NCBI RefSeq assembly: GCF_000314975.1
Contig: NZ_BAEN01000035.1
Coordinates: forward strand, 186,001 to 250,000
Direction of reading: 5' to 3'
Origin: Aliiglaciecola lipolytica E3
GTDB taxonomy: Bacteria; Pseudomonadota; Gammaproteobacteria; Enterobacterales; Alteromonadaceae
Length of the DNA: 64,000 nt
The translations under genes and the position numbers were made by a program. The notes beneath the pieces were generated by a model, which made no database searches, was not told the DNA's origin, and saw nothing but the letters and a program-made list of their open reading frames with translations. Each line of letters starts with the position of its first letter. Position 1 is the stretch's first letter. Below are positions 30,801-38,518 of this stretch, one piece after another.

Positions 30801-32197
30801 CTAGTCCGTTGTTTCGACTGACTACTGCTGAGCAGATTATTGACCGCTTAGGTTTCCATAACATTGGTCGCCGTCAAACTAATGGTTTAATAGTGATGAG
30901 TATCGATGATGGTGTCTCAGCGGATGCTGAAATGCCTAGAGCGGATTTGGATCCGATGCTTGATGCATTGGTTGTCGTGATCAACACAAGCTATGAAGAA
31001 CAGAGCCATTCAGTACCAACTGCAGCAGGTTTTGAATTACATAGTACTCAAATGTCTTCTACCGATCCGGTCGTTAGAGGGGCTTATTTCACTGCCGGTG
31101 AAGGCGAGGGGACATTCACTGTGCCTGCACTAACAACGGCTGTGTTTGTGAAACCTCAAATGGGAGCACAAGGTGAAGGTCTATCAGCGTATGCAACGTC
31201 TGGTGCGCCCGATGTAGTGCCTTACGGAAGTACCACAGTATTTGTACGTGGTGGCTTTAACGATTGGGGTGAAAGCAACGCGATGGAATATGCCGGTGAT
31301 GGCATTTACGAAGCGGTTATCGAAGTATCCGCTGGTTCATATGAGTTTAAAGTGGCTTCAGCAGATTGGTCGACAGTTGACTTTGGCTCTGCAGATCAAG
31401 TGGTTGTATTGGACGAAGAGAAAACCTTAAGCAGAGGCGGTTCAAATCTACAATTAACCCTTACTGAAGATGCAACCCTGAAGTTTGTGATCGACGCAAG
31501 TGATACAGAAGCGCCGATATTTAGTGTAGACAACGAAGAACCTTTCTTTGGTACAACAGTATTCGTACGCGGCGGTATGAATGGCTGGGGTGAAGCGGAT
31601 CCAATGTCATATGAAGTGGGAGGCATATACACAGCTAAATTAGACGTGACTGCCGGTTCTTACGAGTTCAAAGTGGCTTCAGCTGACTGGTCGACTGTCG
31701 ATTATGGTAGCGCAGATGCGGATAATTCAATCTCGGTAGGTGAAGAGAAGTTTGTGACCTCCGGAGGCGGTAATCTAGCCATCGATATTGCGACTGATGG
31801 TGAGTATAGCTTTATCTTCAATGCGGGCAATCTAGATGAACCTACAGTTTCTGTGTTCTCCGCCCAGTTCTTTGGCGATACTCCCGTGTTTATTCGTGGC
31901 GGAATGAACGGTTGGGGAGAGGTAGATGAAGTTAACTATGATGGTGGTGGAGAGTATTCGACGCAAATTAGTATCGATGCTGGAAGTTACGAATTCAAAG
32001 TTGCCTCAGCTGATTGGTCTACCTTTAACCTTGGTGGAGCCGAAGATGGCGTGACTGCCGAATTAGATACTCCTGTTGGCATGGTACAAAATGGTAGTAA
32101 TTTACTGTTAGATATTCCTGCTACGGGAACGTATGAATTCAAAGTAACCGGACCAAACCCGAATGAGGCGGAAGTCACAGTTACTGCAGTTGAATAA
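27875..32197 (+). CDS. Lipoprotein pullulanase (GH13) with three C-terminal CBM-like repeats
   Basis: Debranches alpha-1,6 bonds in pullulan or glycogen. I choose ATG 27875 (GGAG upstream), which gives a lipoprotein signal ending LVLAGC; an earlier ATG at 27806 overlaps the receptor stop. Of about 1440 residues, the N-terminal part resembles a CBM41/pullulanase-associated domain (VLYYNRA...YRLHTWN), then a CBM48-like segment (ITAAVWAPTAQNVQLKLY). The catalytic barrel has NWGYDPFHFNAPEGSY, DVVYNHT, FRFDIM (nucleophile D724), FYGEGW (acid/base E753) and SKHDNESL (D851). Three modules of about 105 residues sharing GSYEFKVASADWST end the protein. It is co-transcribed with the TonB receptor, and the lipobox predicts attachment to the outer membrane. 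Confidence 0.93.
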   Translation: MFNYPRALLKMMLVTIALVLAGCGGADVKSGNNKLLTCSVPNVPNSTGTECVAPPPIQCDAPTVPNETNDACVVGADPTAPAPVVTPTADQAVLYYNRAAVGADNSSNDPSYEGYRLHTWNNDACSAYADSDTDWANGRVHDGVDPNYGAYWIVDLIAGYAGTPGACGNFIIHIGTDDAGKEMGGGDKRMPLSQDDPDFARMNFTFSGEETVFEFPIVSLGPQPVKIEGQAAHWLDMNTLLWDAGDAVATVKLHYSADADLVASLEDGLNGTALDLMETDLTDEQMAIAPHLSGLTAFYGDWTVDDAKAVFKTQAVLAGYNADGLLVAATGIQMANAIDQVYTTGEDDADEAMLGPIYDGDSITAAVWAPTAQNVQLKLYNTDKTLASTIPMTVNADSGVWSYTGGMELDRQLYRFEVTVYHPKADGIQVLNVTDPYSVSLSTNSRFSQFVNLMDEDLKPEGWDSHDIPTIENFEDAVIYEGHIRDFSVRDESTSAANRGKYLAFTEDGSVPVEHLRKLAETGVTHFHILPANDIASIEEDTSKVVDLNSTFADLCKLNANDDICQDNSISDDMTLLALYQSYGVGEEVKAQELLQAMRNHDQFNWGYDPFHFNAPEGSYSSDAEGVARIKEMRAMNMALHGLGLRVALDVVYNHTNASELSTKSVLDKVVPGYYHRYAVDTGAIIRETCCDDTEPRNVMMEKLMKDSLTLWASEYKFDSFRFDIMSQATKDSMVRLFEAVKAVDEDTYFYGEGWTKEDRGYEQANQSNMAGTEIGTFNDRIREAVRQGNIFAREASNASMSDQDRVKMSLAGTLTDYVLEDFNGVASTTSSIGGYAQDPADIINYVSKHDNESLWDQFQYTLPVDLTLAQRVRAQNVGATIPLMSQGIPFLQMGGDFLRSKSMDRNTYDAGDWFNYVDFTMQTNNWNVGLPLAQDNQGNWELIHAYFTAPERAASMTEIEFASAIFDEMLLIRTASPLFRLTTAEQIIDRLGFHNIGRRQTNGLIVMSIDDGVSADAEMPRADLDPMLDALVVVINTSYEEQSHSVPTAAGFELHSTQMSSTDPVVRGAYFTAGEGEGTFTVPALTTAVFVKPQMGAQGEGLSAYATSGAPDVVPYGSTTVFVRGGFNDWGESNAMEYAGDGIYEAVIEVSAGSYEFKVASADWSTVDFGSADQVVVLDEEKTLSRGGSNLQLTLTEDATLKFVIDASDTEAPIFSVDNEEPFFGTTVFVRGGMNGWGEADPMSYEVGGIYTAKLDVTAGSYEFKVASADWSTVDYGSADADNSISVGEEKFVTSGGGNLAIDIATDGEYSFIFNAGNLDEPTVSVFSAQFFGDTPVFIRGGMNGWGEVDEVNYDGGGEYSTQISIDAGSYEFKVASADWSTFNLGGAEDGVTAELDTPVGMVQNGSNLLLDIPATGTYEFKVTGPNPNEAEVTVTAVE
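31231..32190 (+). repeat. Three tandem starch-binding-like modules inside the pullulanase gene
   Basis: Modules begin near 31231, 31551 and 31877. Each encodes VFVRGG(F/M)N(D/G)WGE or VFIRGGMNGWGE, followed by GSYEFKVASADWST. Stretches of the coding DNA are nearly identical between modules 1 and 2. The fold is probably an immunoglobulin-like carbohydrate-binding module; the exact CBM family needs a profile search. Confidence 0.85.
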
Positions 32198-32214
32198 TTT
32201 AATATCTTGAACTT

Positions 32215-32241
32215 AGCCGCTCTTTTAGAGCGGCTTTTTTA
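32215..32241 (+). terminator. Rho-independent terminator after the pullulanase gene
   Basis: AGCCGCTCT and AGAGCGGCT form a 9-bp perfect stem with a TTT loop and a following T-run. It closes the receptor-pullulanase operon. Confidence 0.9.
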
Positions 32242-32288
32242 TTTGTGCTACAGTCGTAGCCACAATTTAATAACCATCATCGTAAACG

Positions 32289-34151
32289 TTGATTTCACCT
32301 ATGTTTAAACATCCCTATAGAAAACTTAGTTTCTATTTCATTGCACTAACAATACCTTTAGTTGTTTTATTGGGGCTTGAATGGGGACTGCGTGCGATAA
32401 ATTATCATCCGGAACCTGAATTATTTATTCAAGCCGATGAAATGCCGGGCTACATGAAACCTAATCTGGACGTTGTTCAGCGTTTTTTTCCATCTGCTGA
32501 AATGGCACCCAATGTAAGTCCTGATAGTCAATACTTTTTGCAACAGCCTCCTAAAGACACCTTACGTATAGTTGTGCAAGGGGGATCGACCGCCGCAGGA
32601 TTTCCCTATGGGAGATGGGGCTCATTATCTGGAATGCTGCAGCAACAATTTAAGCGTTTATATCCAGAAAAACACATCGAAGTCATCAACACGGCAATGG
32701 CGTCGGTAAACTCTTACACCTTGTTGGATTTTGTAGATGAAATTATTGCGATTAAACCTGACATAGTTCTAATTTATGCAGGACATAATGAATATTTAGG
32801 CATTATGGGAGTAGGTTCGGCCTATGCTTCACGAGGAGGAAGGGCAGCAAACCTAGTATATTTAAAGTTCAAGGATCTAAAAATATATCGCTTAGTTGAA
32901 TCCATTTATTATGCTTTATTTACGCAAGACGCAGAGGAAAAAGATACATCACAGCTTGATGATCGTACCTTGATGGCTCAGATGGCAAAAAACAAAAATA
33001 TTCCATTCAATAGTGAAGCGTATCAGTTAGGAATTGAGCAGTTTGAAGGCAATATGGAGCTGATTCTGGATAAATATCGTCACGCGAATATTCCAGTCAT
33101 ACTTGGCGATTTGGTCAGTAACCAAAAAGATTTAATTCCTTTTAGTGCGTTAAACGATGTCAGTCCTAGCATGCTACAGGAAATTGAAAATGCCCCTTTT
33201 TCACAATGGCAGAGCAATATCATTAAGCTCCAAAAAGATATCAAGGCGGGACCTGCTGATAAGCTGGCAGGGCGCAATTTTTTATTGGGCCAAAACTTAC
33301 TTAAAAATAAACAATTTAAATTAGCACAATCCGCGTTTGTGCAAGCAACAGACTTTGACGCTTTGCGTTTTCGAGCACCTTCAGAATTTAATCGGGTAAT
33401 TGCTCAGTTGAGCCAACAGCAAGGTGTTTATTTGGCCAGTGTGCAAGACGCGTTCGCAAAAGACAGCGAGAATGGGATCATAGGAAACCAGCACATGTTG
33501 GAACATTTGCATCCCACAGTCCGTGGGTATTTCGTTTTATCGACCGCTTATTTGCAAGCGTTGCTTGATAACAACTTACTTCCTGGCCTGACAAATTTAT
33601 ATATACAAGATAGCTGGGCATCGCAGCCTGTTAGTTTAGCAGATGCTGCTTATGGAGAATTTAAAATCGCTAACCTTGTGGCTGATTATCCGTTTACTTT
33701 AAGTCCTATAAAAGTCGAATTACCCTCTGCCAATTCATTGGAAAATCAAGCTTTGGTTGAGCGCGTTAAGGGCAAAGATTGGTTGTCAGTGAATCAAACG
33801 CTGTTTGAAGGTTATCAACAACAAAACAACGTTGAGCAGGCAGCCTTAGTTGCAGGATTAATGGCAGATGCAATTCCTAATAACCCACAACTAACCTTCA
33901 TTGCAGGTATGTTATTTAAACGGAAAAATGACCTTCCTCTGTCAATTCACCATTTACATCGAGCAATTAATCTAGAGCCGAATAATATTCAAGCCAGATT
34001 ATCGTTAGCGCAGAATTATTATTTAACTCAACAGCCTGAAAAAAGTCTTAACCAATTGAATGCAGTGAAACGAATTGCGCCTAATCATCCGGATGTTGAC
34101 CGGTTTTTGCATTTAGTCTCGCAGTTGAAAGTGTCGCAGCAAAATCAATGA
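32289..34151 (+). CDS. Membrane-anchored SGNH/GDSL-like protein with C-terminal TPR
   Basis: About 620 residues from TTG 32289 (616 if ATG 32301 is used; neither has a clear ribosome binding site). An N-terminal membrane helix (YFIALTIPLVVLLGLEWGL) is followed by an SGNH fold: block I GGSTAAGFPYG (S100 as candidate nucleophile), block III GHNEYLG and block V LEHLHPTVRGYF supplying the histidine. The C-terminal 100 residues hold TPR-type repeats (LSIHHLHRAINLEPNN, LSLAQNYYLTQQPEKS). SGNH enzymes are esterases or acyltransferases, and a periplasmic role is predicted. It lies tail-to-tail with a paralogue, 5 bases apart, next to the carbamoyltransferase operon. Confidence 0.78.
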   Translation: MISPMFKHPYRKLSFYFIALTIPLVVLLGLEWGLRAINYHPEPELFIQADEMPGYMKPNLDVVQRFFPSAEMAPNVSPDSQYFLQQPPKDTLRIVVQGGSTAAGFPYGRWGSLSGMLQQQFKRLYPEKHIEVINTAMASVNSYTLLDFVDEIIAIKPDIVLIYAGHNEYLGIMGVGSAYASRGGRAANLVYLKFKDLKIYRLVESIYYALFTQDAEEKDTSQLDDRTLMAQMAKNKNIPFNSEAYQLGIEQFEGNMELILDKYRHANIPVILGDLVSNQKDLIPFSALNDVSPSMLQEIENAPFSQWQSNIIKLQKDIKAGPADKLAGRNFLLGQNLLKNKQFKLAQSAFVQATDFDALRFRAPSEFNRVIAQLSQQQGVYLASVQDAFAKDSENGIIGNQHMLEHLHPTVRGYFVLSTAYLQALLDNNLLPGLTNLYIQDSWASQPVSLADAAYGEFKIANLVADYPFTLSPIKVELPSANSLENQALVERVKGKDWLSVNQTLFEGYQQQNNVEQAALVAGLMADAIPNNPQLTFIAGMLFKRKNDLPLSIHHLHRAINLEPNNIQARLSLAQNYYLTQQPEKSLNQLNAVKRIAPNHPDVDRFLHLVSQLKVSQQNQ

Positions 34152-34156
34152 AGTTA

Positions 34157-35836
34157 TCAATTTTGTAACGCCCATTTTTGCCGCTGATGATATGTTGAAG
34201 CGCGCTTTTTTTGTCCTAATGTTTCAAGTAATTCAGCTGCTTTATTATTTGCTTCGAAATTGTAGGGAAGGGCATCTGCAATTATGAGTTGGGTTTTGAG
34301 TAATTGTTGTATGTTATTTTCATTCATATAACCTTGCTGGCTTTTTTGAACCATGTTCAGCCAGTCATTTTTCTTTTCAAATAGATCAAGTCCTAATTGT
34401 TGCTCCCAATTTTGTGGCGCAGGAAGTGTTAACTGTGTACGATTTTTAACAAATGGAAAATCCGTTTTTAATTGCAGTATTTTAGCGAATCCAAAATACT
34501 CTTCGGCGGGTAATAATAACTTTTGTTGCCATGCTTGTTGAGGTTCGACATTTTGCCACTCGGAAAATATTTTCGCGTTTTTTATGCCTTGATAAAAAGC
34601 ATCAGACAATAAGAAGTACCCCTCTACATTGGGATGCAAATGTTCCAACATGAGATTGTTGCCAACGATGCCGTGTTTTGAGCGCAGTTCAAATCTTTTC
34701 TGGGCATCAATGATAACGGCGTCATATTTTAACGCTTTGGCGAGTATTATTTTGTTTATCGCTTCGGGGGCTCTAAATCGCAGAAGGTCATGATCTTTGG
34801 CAAGTAATAAATGTTTTTTAGCGTTTTTTGCGTCATTCAGAGAATAAAAAATCCGGCCGAGCTGGAAATTAGCAAAGGCATTTTGACTTTCTTCCACTGT
34901 TTTTGACACTTGTAACAGACGTTGTTGAACTTGTTTTCCCTGCTTAATACTTTCGATAAGCTGCTCGAGTGACAAGCGAATATTCTCTGGCATGGGAGCA
35001 CTGGAAAATGGGGCTTGATCTAATAGATTACTGGTTAATGTCGAGATAAAGACAGGTATGTTTGCCCAGCGATATTTTTCCAATATGAGGTCTAAATTAC
35101 CAGAGAACTGGTCGAGTCCTGCATGGTATAAATCAGATTCGAACGGAATAGATTTATGTTTTGCAACTTTGGCCATAAAAGTATTCGAATGACCTTGTTG
35201 GCTATTTGAGGTTTCATCACGATCAGTATGTTTAACGTCGTGATAAATATTTTGCATTAATTGGAAGATACGCAAATTTTTAAGGGTTAAGAATAGTAGA
35301 GTCGATGACCGAGAATTTGCGGCAGTATAATTTGAGCCAACACCTAAAATGCCTAAAAATTCATTGTGGCCCATGTAAATAAGCACGGCATCTGGTTGCT
35401 GCTCGATAATTTCATCAACCATATCAAGATTAGTATAAGAATTTACAGCCGCTAATGAGGTATTAACGGTTTCAACATAATGGTTAGGAAAGGTTTGTTT
35501 TAGTCGTGGATCTAACATACCGGCAATGGATGCACCAAAACCATACGGGAATCCGGCAGCGGTTGAGCCACCTTGAACGACAAACCTTATACCATTTTGC
35601 GGTTTTTGAGCACGGAAAAAGTTAGCTTCAATACTGACAGAAGGAACATCTCCATTCCTGGGGAAATAGCGTTTTACAATATCAGGACGAGGCAGTTTAT
35701 AGGCAGTATCTGCGGGGTTTTCGATGAACAAAGGATAGCTTTGGCCGTAATTGGCTAGTCTCAACGAATACTCCAATATGACGAAAAATAGAATTGGGAT
35801 ACACAGCGCAATTATTCTAAACAGCCAAACCTTCAT
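34157..35836 (-). CDS. SGNH/GDSL-like protein, paralogue of the neighbouring gene
   Basis: A 559-residue protein with an N-terminal membrane helix (FRIIALCIPILFFVILEYSL). It has the same SGNH blocks as its neighbour: VVQGGSTAAGFPYG, YMGHNEFLGILGVGSNY and LEHLHPNVEGYFLLS. It is shorter at the C terminus, with a less obvious helical-repeat tail. It is convergent with the 32289 gene and divergent from the carbamoyltransferase gene. The inverted paralogue pair suggests a local inverted duplication followed by divergence. Substrate unknown; the context suggests removal or transfer of an ester group on a glycan. Confidence 0.78.
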   Translation of the reverse strand: MKVWLFRIIALCIPILFFVILEYSLRLANYGQSYPLFIENPADTAYKLPRPDIVKRYFPRNGDVPSVSIEANFFRAQKPQNGIRFVVQGGSTAAGFPYGFGASIAGMLDPRLKQTFPNHYVETVNTSLAAVNSYTNLDMVDEIIEQQPDAVLIYMGHNEFLGILGVGSNYTAANSRSSTLLFLTLKNLRIFQLMQNIYHDVKHTDRDETSNSQQGHSNTFMAKVAKHKSIPFESDLYHAGLDQFSGNLDLILEKYRWANIPVFISTLTSNLLDQAPFSSAPMPENIRLSLEQLIESIKQGKQVQQRLLQVSKTVEESQNAFANFQLGRIFYSLNDAKNAKKHLLLAKDHDLLRFRAPEAINKIILAKALKYDAVIIDAQKRFELRSKHGIVGNNLMLEHLHPNVEGYFLLSDAFYQGIKNAKIFSEWQNVEPQQAWQQKLLLPAEEYFGFAKILQLKTDFPFVKNRTQLTLPAPQNWEQQLGLDLFEKKNDWLNMVQKSQQGYMNENNIQQLLKTQLIIADALPYNFEANNKAAELLETLGQKKRASTYHQRQKWALQN

Positions 35837-36028
35837 TTTTCACCTTTTGAAACAATCAAAATACAACCTTGTTAACCTATAGTAAGGCTACCATGCGTTC
35901 AAGTTTGCATTCGTATTCATTGATTAAAAATACTGATTTTTAGGCTGTTTAACGGTTTAATGACTTATTTGTTAGAATCGATTCAACTGGATTGTTTTTA
36001 ATTTTAAACGTTAGGATGTCGTCACTTA

Positions 36029-37918
36029 ATGAAACGAATTCTTGGTATATCTGCTTACTATCACGACAGTGCGGCTGCACTGATTATTGATGGTAAAGTC
36101 ATTGCTGCTGCGCAAGAAGAACGTTTTACTCGTATTAAGCACGATCCAAGTTTTCCAAAACTCGCTATTCAGTTTTGCTTAAAGACAGCGAATTGCCAAT
36201 TAGAAGAGCTAGACGCGATAATATTTTATGACAAACCTATGCTTAAATTTGAGCGTTTGTTAGAAACCTATTTAGCTCACGCTCCACGAGGATTCTTATC
36301 GTTTTTAAACGCTATGCCAATTTGGTTGAAAGAAAAGCTGTATTTAAAAAGCGTGCTACGACAGGAGTTACGAGATTTAATCTTTGCACGACGTAGTGAA
36401 GTAAATGCTACGACAATAGGGTACGAAAGAAAGCAAGAAAAACGCCCTAAATTACCGCAATTACTCTTTAGTGAACATCATCACTCTCATGCAGCTTCGG
36501 CGTTCTACCCTAGTCCTTTTGATAAGGCTGTGGTGTTATGTCTAGATGGTGTGGGAGAGTGGGCCACGTCTTCAGCTTGGTTAGGGGAAAACGCAAGTTT
36601 AAAACCCTTGTGGGAAATTCAATTTCCCCACTCATTAGGACTCCTATATTCAGCGTTTACCTATTATTGTGGTTTTAAGGTCAATTCTGGAGAATACAAA
36701 CTCATGGGGTTAGCACCCTATGGTGAGCCTAAATATGTCGAGCAAATCTTAGAGCATTTAGTTGAAGTAAATGAAGATGGTAGCTTCGCCTTAAATATGA
36801 CGTATTTTGATTATCCAGCAGGTGAGCGCATGACAAACGCTAAGTTTGATGCCTTATTTGGCGGCCCTGCAAAAGACGCTGATACTCAGATTACCCAAAA
36901 AGAAATGGATTTAGCCCGTTCTATCCAAGAAGTAACGGAAAAAATTGTATTAAAAATCGCACATTACGCCTATGCGCAAACGAAGTGTGAAAACCTGTGT
37001 TTAGCGGGAGGGGTTGCACTCAATTGTGTGGCGAATGGTCGTATTTTGCGTGAAGGGCCTTTCAAGCAGATTTGGATTCAACCAGCCGCTGGTGATGCGG
37101 GCGGTGCACTTGGATGTGGCTTAATTGCCTATCATGAGTATTTTGACGAACCTCGTAAAGTTAGCCCTAATCTAGATGGCATGTCTGGGACTTATTTAGG
37201 TCCGAAGTTTGACGATAAAGACGTACAATCCTATCTACAGCAAGAAAATATCTCTTTCGAGCAATGTACTGATGAAAATTTATTTGATTTGGTTGCCAAA
37301 AAACTAGATCAGGGGAATGTGATAGGTTGGTTCCAGGGGGCGATGGAATTTGGCCCAAGGGCCTTAGGAAACCGATCTATTTTGGGTGATCCGCGCAATC
37401 AGACTATGCAAAGTGTCATGAATTTGAAAATTAAACAACGGGAATCGTTTAGGCCATTTGCCCCCGTTGTTTTGTTTGAAGATGTGGATGACTATTTTGA
37501 CCTTGAGGTGGCAAGTCCATACATGTTGTTGGTTGCTCAGGTCAAAAAAGATATTCGCATTCAACAAGGGCAGTCCAACACTTTCGGTTTAGACAAATTA
37601 AATCAAGCACGCTCTACTATTCCGGCTGTGACCCATGTAGATTATTCCGCTAGGGTACAAACCGTAGAACAACAAACGAATCCACGATTGCATAAATTAA
37701 TCAGCCAATTTAAAGCGCTAACAGGCACATCTGTGCTGATCAATACGTCGTTTAATGTACGAGGAGAACCGCCAGTTTGCACACCCGCCGATGCGTTGAG
37801 ATGTTTTTGGGCTACCGATATGGATATGTTAGTGATTGAAAATTGCGTGTTATATAAATCACAACAACAGCAAAAGCATATTCAAAATGCGAAAAAAATA
37901 ACGTTTGCAAAAGATTAA
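36029..37918 (+). CDS. Carbamoyltransferase (NodU/CmcH/TobZ family)
   Basis: Transfers a carbamoyl group from carbamoyl phosphate, through carbamoyl-AMP, to a hydroxyl on a sugar or small molecule. The 629-residue protein begins ILGISAYYHDSAAALI and has the Kae1-like metal-binding HHHSHAASAFY. Also present are SGEYKLMGLAPYG, LAGGVALNCVANGRI and the YrdC-like C-terminal motifs EFGPRALGNRSIL and NTSFNVRGEP. All conserved blocks are present, so it should be active. It is followed by sxtJ-like and DUF5989 genes with 40-base and overlapping spacing, a widespread but uncharacterised trio. The acceptor is unknown. Confidence 0.92.
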   Translation: MKRILGISAYYHDSAAALIIDGKVIAAAQEERFTRIKHDPSFPKLAIQFCLKTANCQLEELDAIIFYDKPMLKFERLLETYLAHAPRGFLSFLNAMPIWLKEKLYLKSVLRQELRDLIFARRSEVNATTIGYERKQEKRPKLPQLLFSEHHHSHAASAFYPSPFDKAVVLCLDGVGEWATSSAWLGENASLKPLWEIQFPHSLGLLYSAFTYYCGFKVNSGEYKLMGLAPYGEPKYVEQILEHLVEVNEDGSFALNMTYFDYPAGERMTNAKFDALFGGPAKDADTQITQKEMDLARSIQEVTEKIVLKIAHYAYAQTKCENLCLAGGVALNCVANGRILREGPFKQIWIQPAAGDAGGALGCGLIAYHEYFDEPRKVSPNLDGMSGTYLGPKFDDKDVQSYLQQENISFEQCTDENLFDLVAKKLDQGNVIGWFQGAMEFGPRALGNRSILGDPRNQTMQSVMNLKIKQRESFRPFAPVVLFEDVDDYFDLEVASPYMLLVAQVKKDIRIQQGQSNTFGLDKLNQARSTIPAVTHVDYSARVQTVEQQTNPRLHKLISQFKALTGTSVLINTSFNVRGEPPVCTPADALRCFWATDMDMLVIENCVLYKSQQQQKHIQNAKKITFAKD

Positions 37919-37958
37919 ATTTAGAGGCTTTTTGTATTGAATACTCAGGTTCTTGACC

Positions 37959-38366
37959 ATGCTTAAATTGCTAAAAAGAAAAGACATTCACGGCTTAAGA
38001 GAGTTCTCTGTGACTATGATGTGGGTTTTTCCATTGGTATTTATGTTATTTTTGCCGTGGGTATTCGAGCGTTCAATACCTTGGTGGCCAGCCGCTTTTT
38101 CAGGCTGTTTGGCTATTTTATATTTTGTTTATCCAAAAGGTTTGTATTTCCCTTATCGTGGGTGGATGGCGATCGCAGGCGTTTTGGGTTGGGTAAACAC
38201 CCGTCTGATTTTAGGCTTAGCATTTTTTGCTTTAATTTTGCCAATTGGACTAGTGCTGCGGTTATTTGGAAAGCTTCAATATCAAACAAAGCCGGATAAA
38301 AATAAAAGCTTTTGGCAAAAAAGCCATGATGGCAAAACAGCAAAAAATTTAGAGGAGCCATTTTAG
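37959..38366 (+). CDS. SxtJ-family membrane protein
   Basis: I choose ATG 37959, with CAGG 9 bases before it; a TTG 6 bases upstream is in frame. The roughly 135-residue protein has three hydrophobic segments (MMWVFPLVFMLFLPWVF, FSGCLAILYFVYP, LILGLAFFALILPIGLVLRLFG) and begins KLLKRKDIHGLREF. The pattern (R)EFG/S-x(n)-FP...W and NTRLILG...P.GL.LRL fits SxtJ, named from saxitoxin clusters and usually found next to a carbamoyltransferase. Its role is unknown. It overlaps the next start by one base. Confidence 0.8.
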   Translation: MLKLLKRKDIHGLREFSVTMMWVFPLVFMLFLPWVFERSIPWWPAAFSGCLAILYFVYPKGLYFPYRGWMAIAGVLGWVNTRLILGLAFFALILPIGLVLRLFGKLQYQTKPDKNKSFWQKSHDGKTAKNLEEPF

Positions 38367-38518
38367 TGGTCGAGTTTCTACAAGATTTATGGGCTTTTTT
38401 AAGAGTCCGTAAAAAAATATGGTTAATGCCGATTATTTTAGTGTTGGCTTTATTGGGTGCACTGGTTGTGGCAACACAACAATCTTCATTAGCGACTTTT
38501 ATTTATACTTTGTTCTAA
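38366..38518 (+). CDS. DUF5989-family single-helix protein (50 residues)
   Basis: A small gene starting at GTG 38366 inside the sxtJ stop (TAGTG), preceded by GAGGAG. The product MVEFLQDLWAFLRVRKK... has an amphipathic N terminus, a basic turn and a single membrane helix (MPIILVLALLGALVVATQ). Size, sequence pattern and position after SxtJ match the DUF5989 family that accompanies carbamoyltransferases. Its 3' end overlaps the end of the convergent halogenase pseudogene by 30 bases. Function unknown. Confidence 0.8.
   Translation: MVEFLQDLWAFLRVRKKIWLMPIILVLALLGALVVATQQSSLATFIYTLF

Noticed and set aside
35975-35984. GAATCGATTC palindrome before the carbamoyltransferase gene as an operator
   Set aside because: Single 10-bp palindrome with no second copy in the window; chance cannot be excluded.
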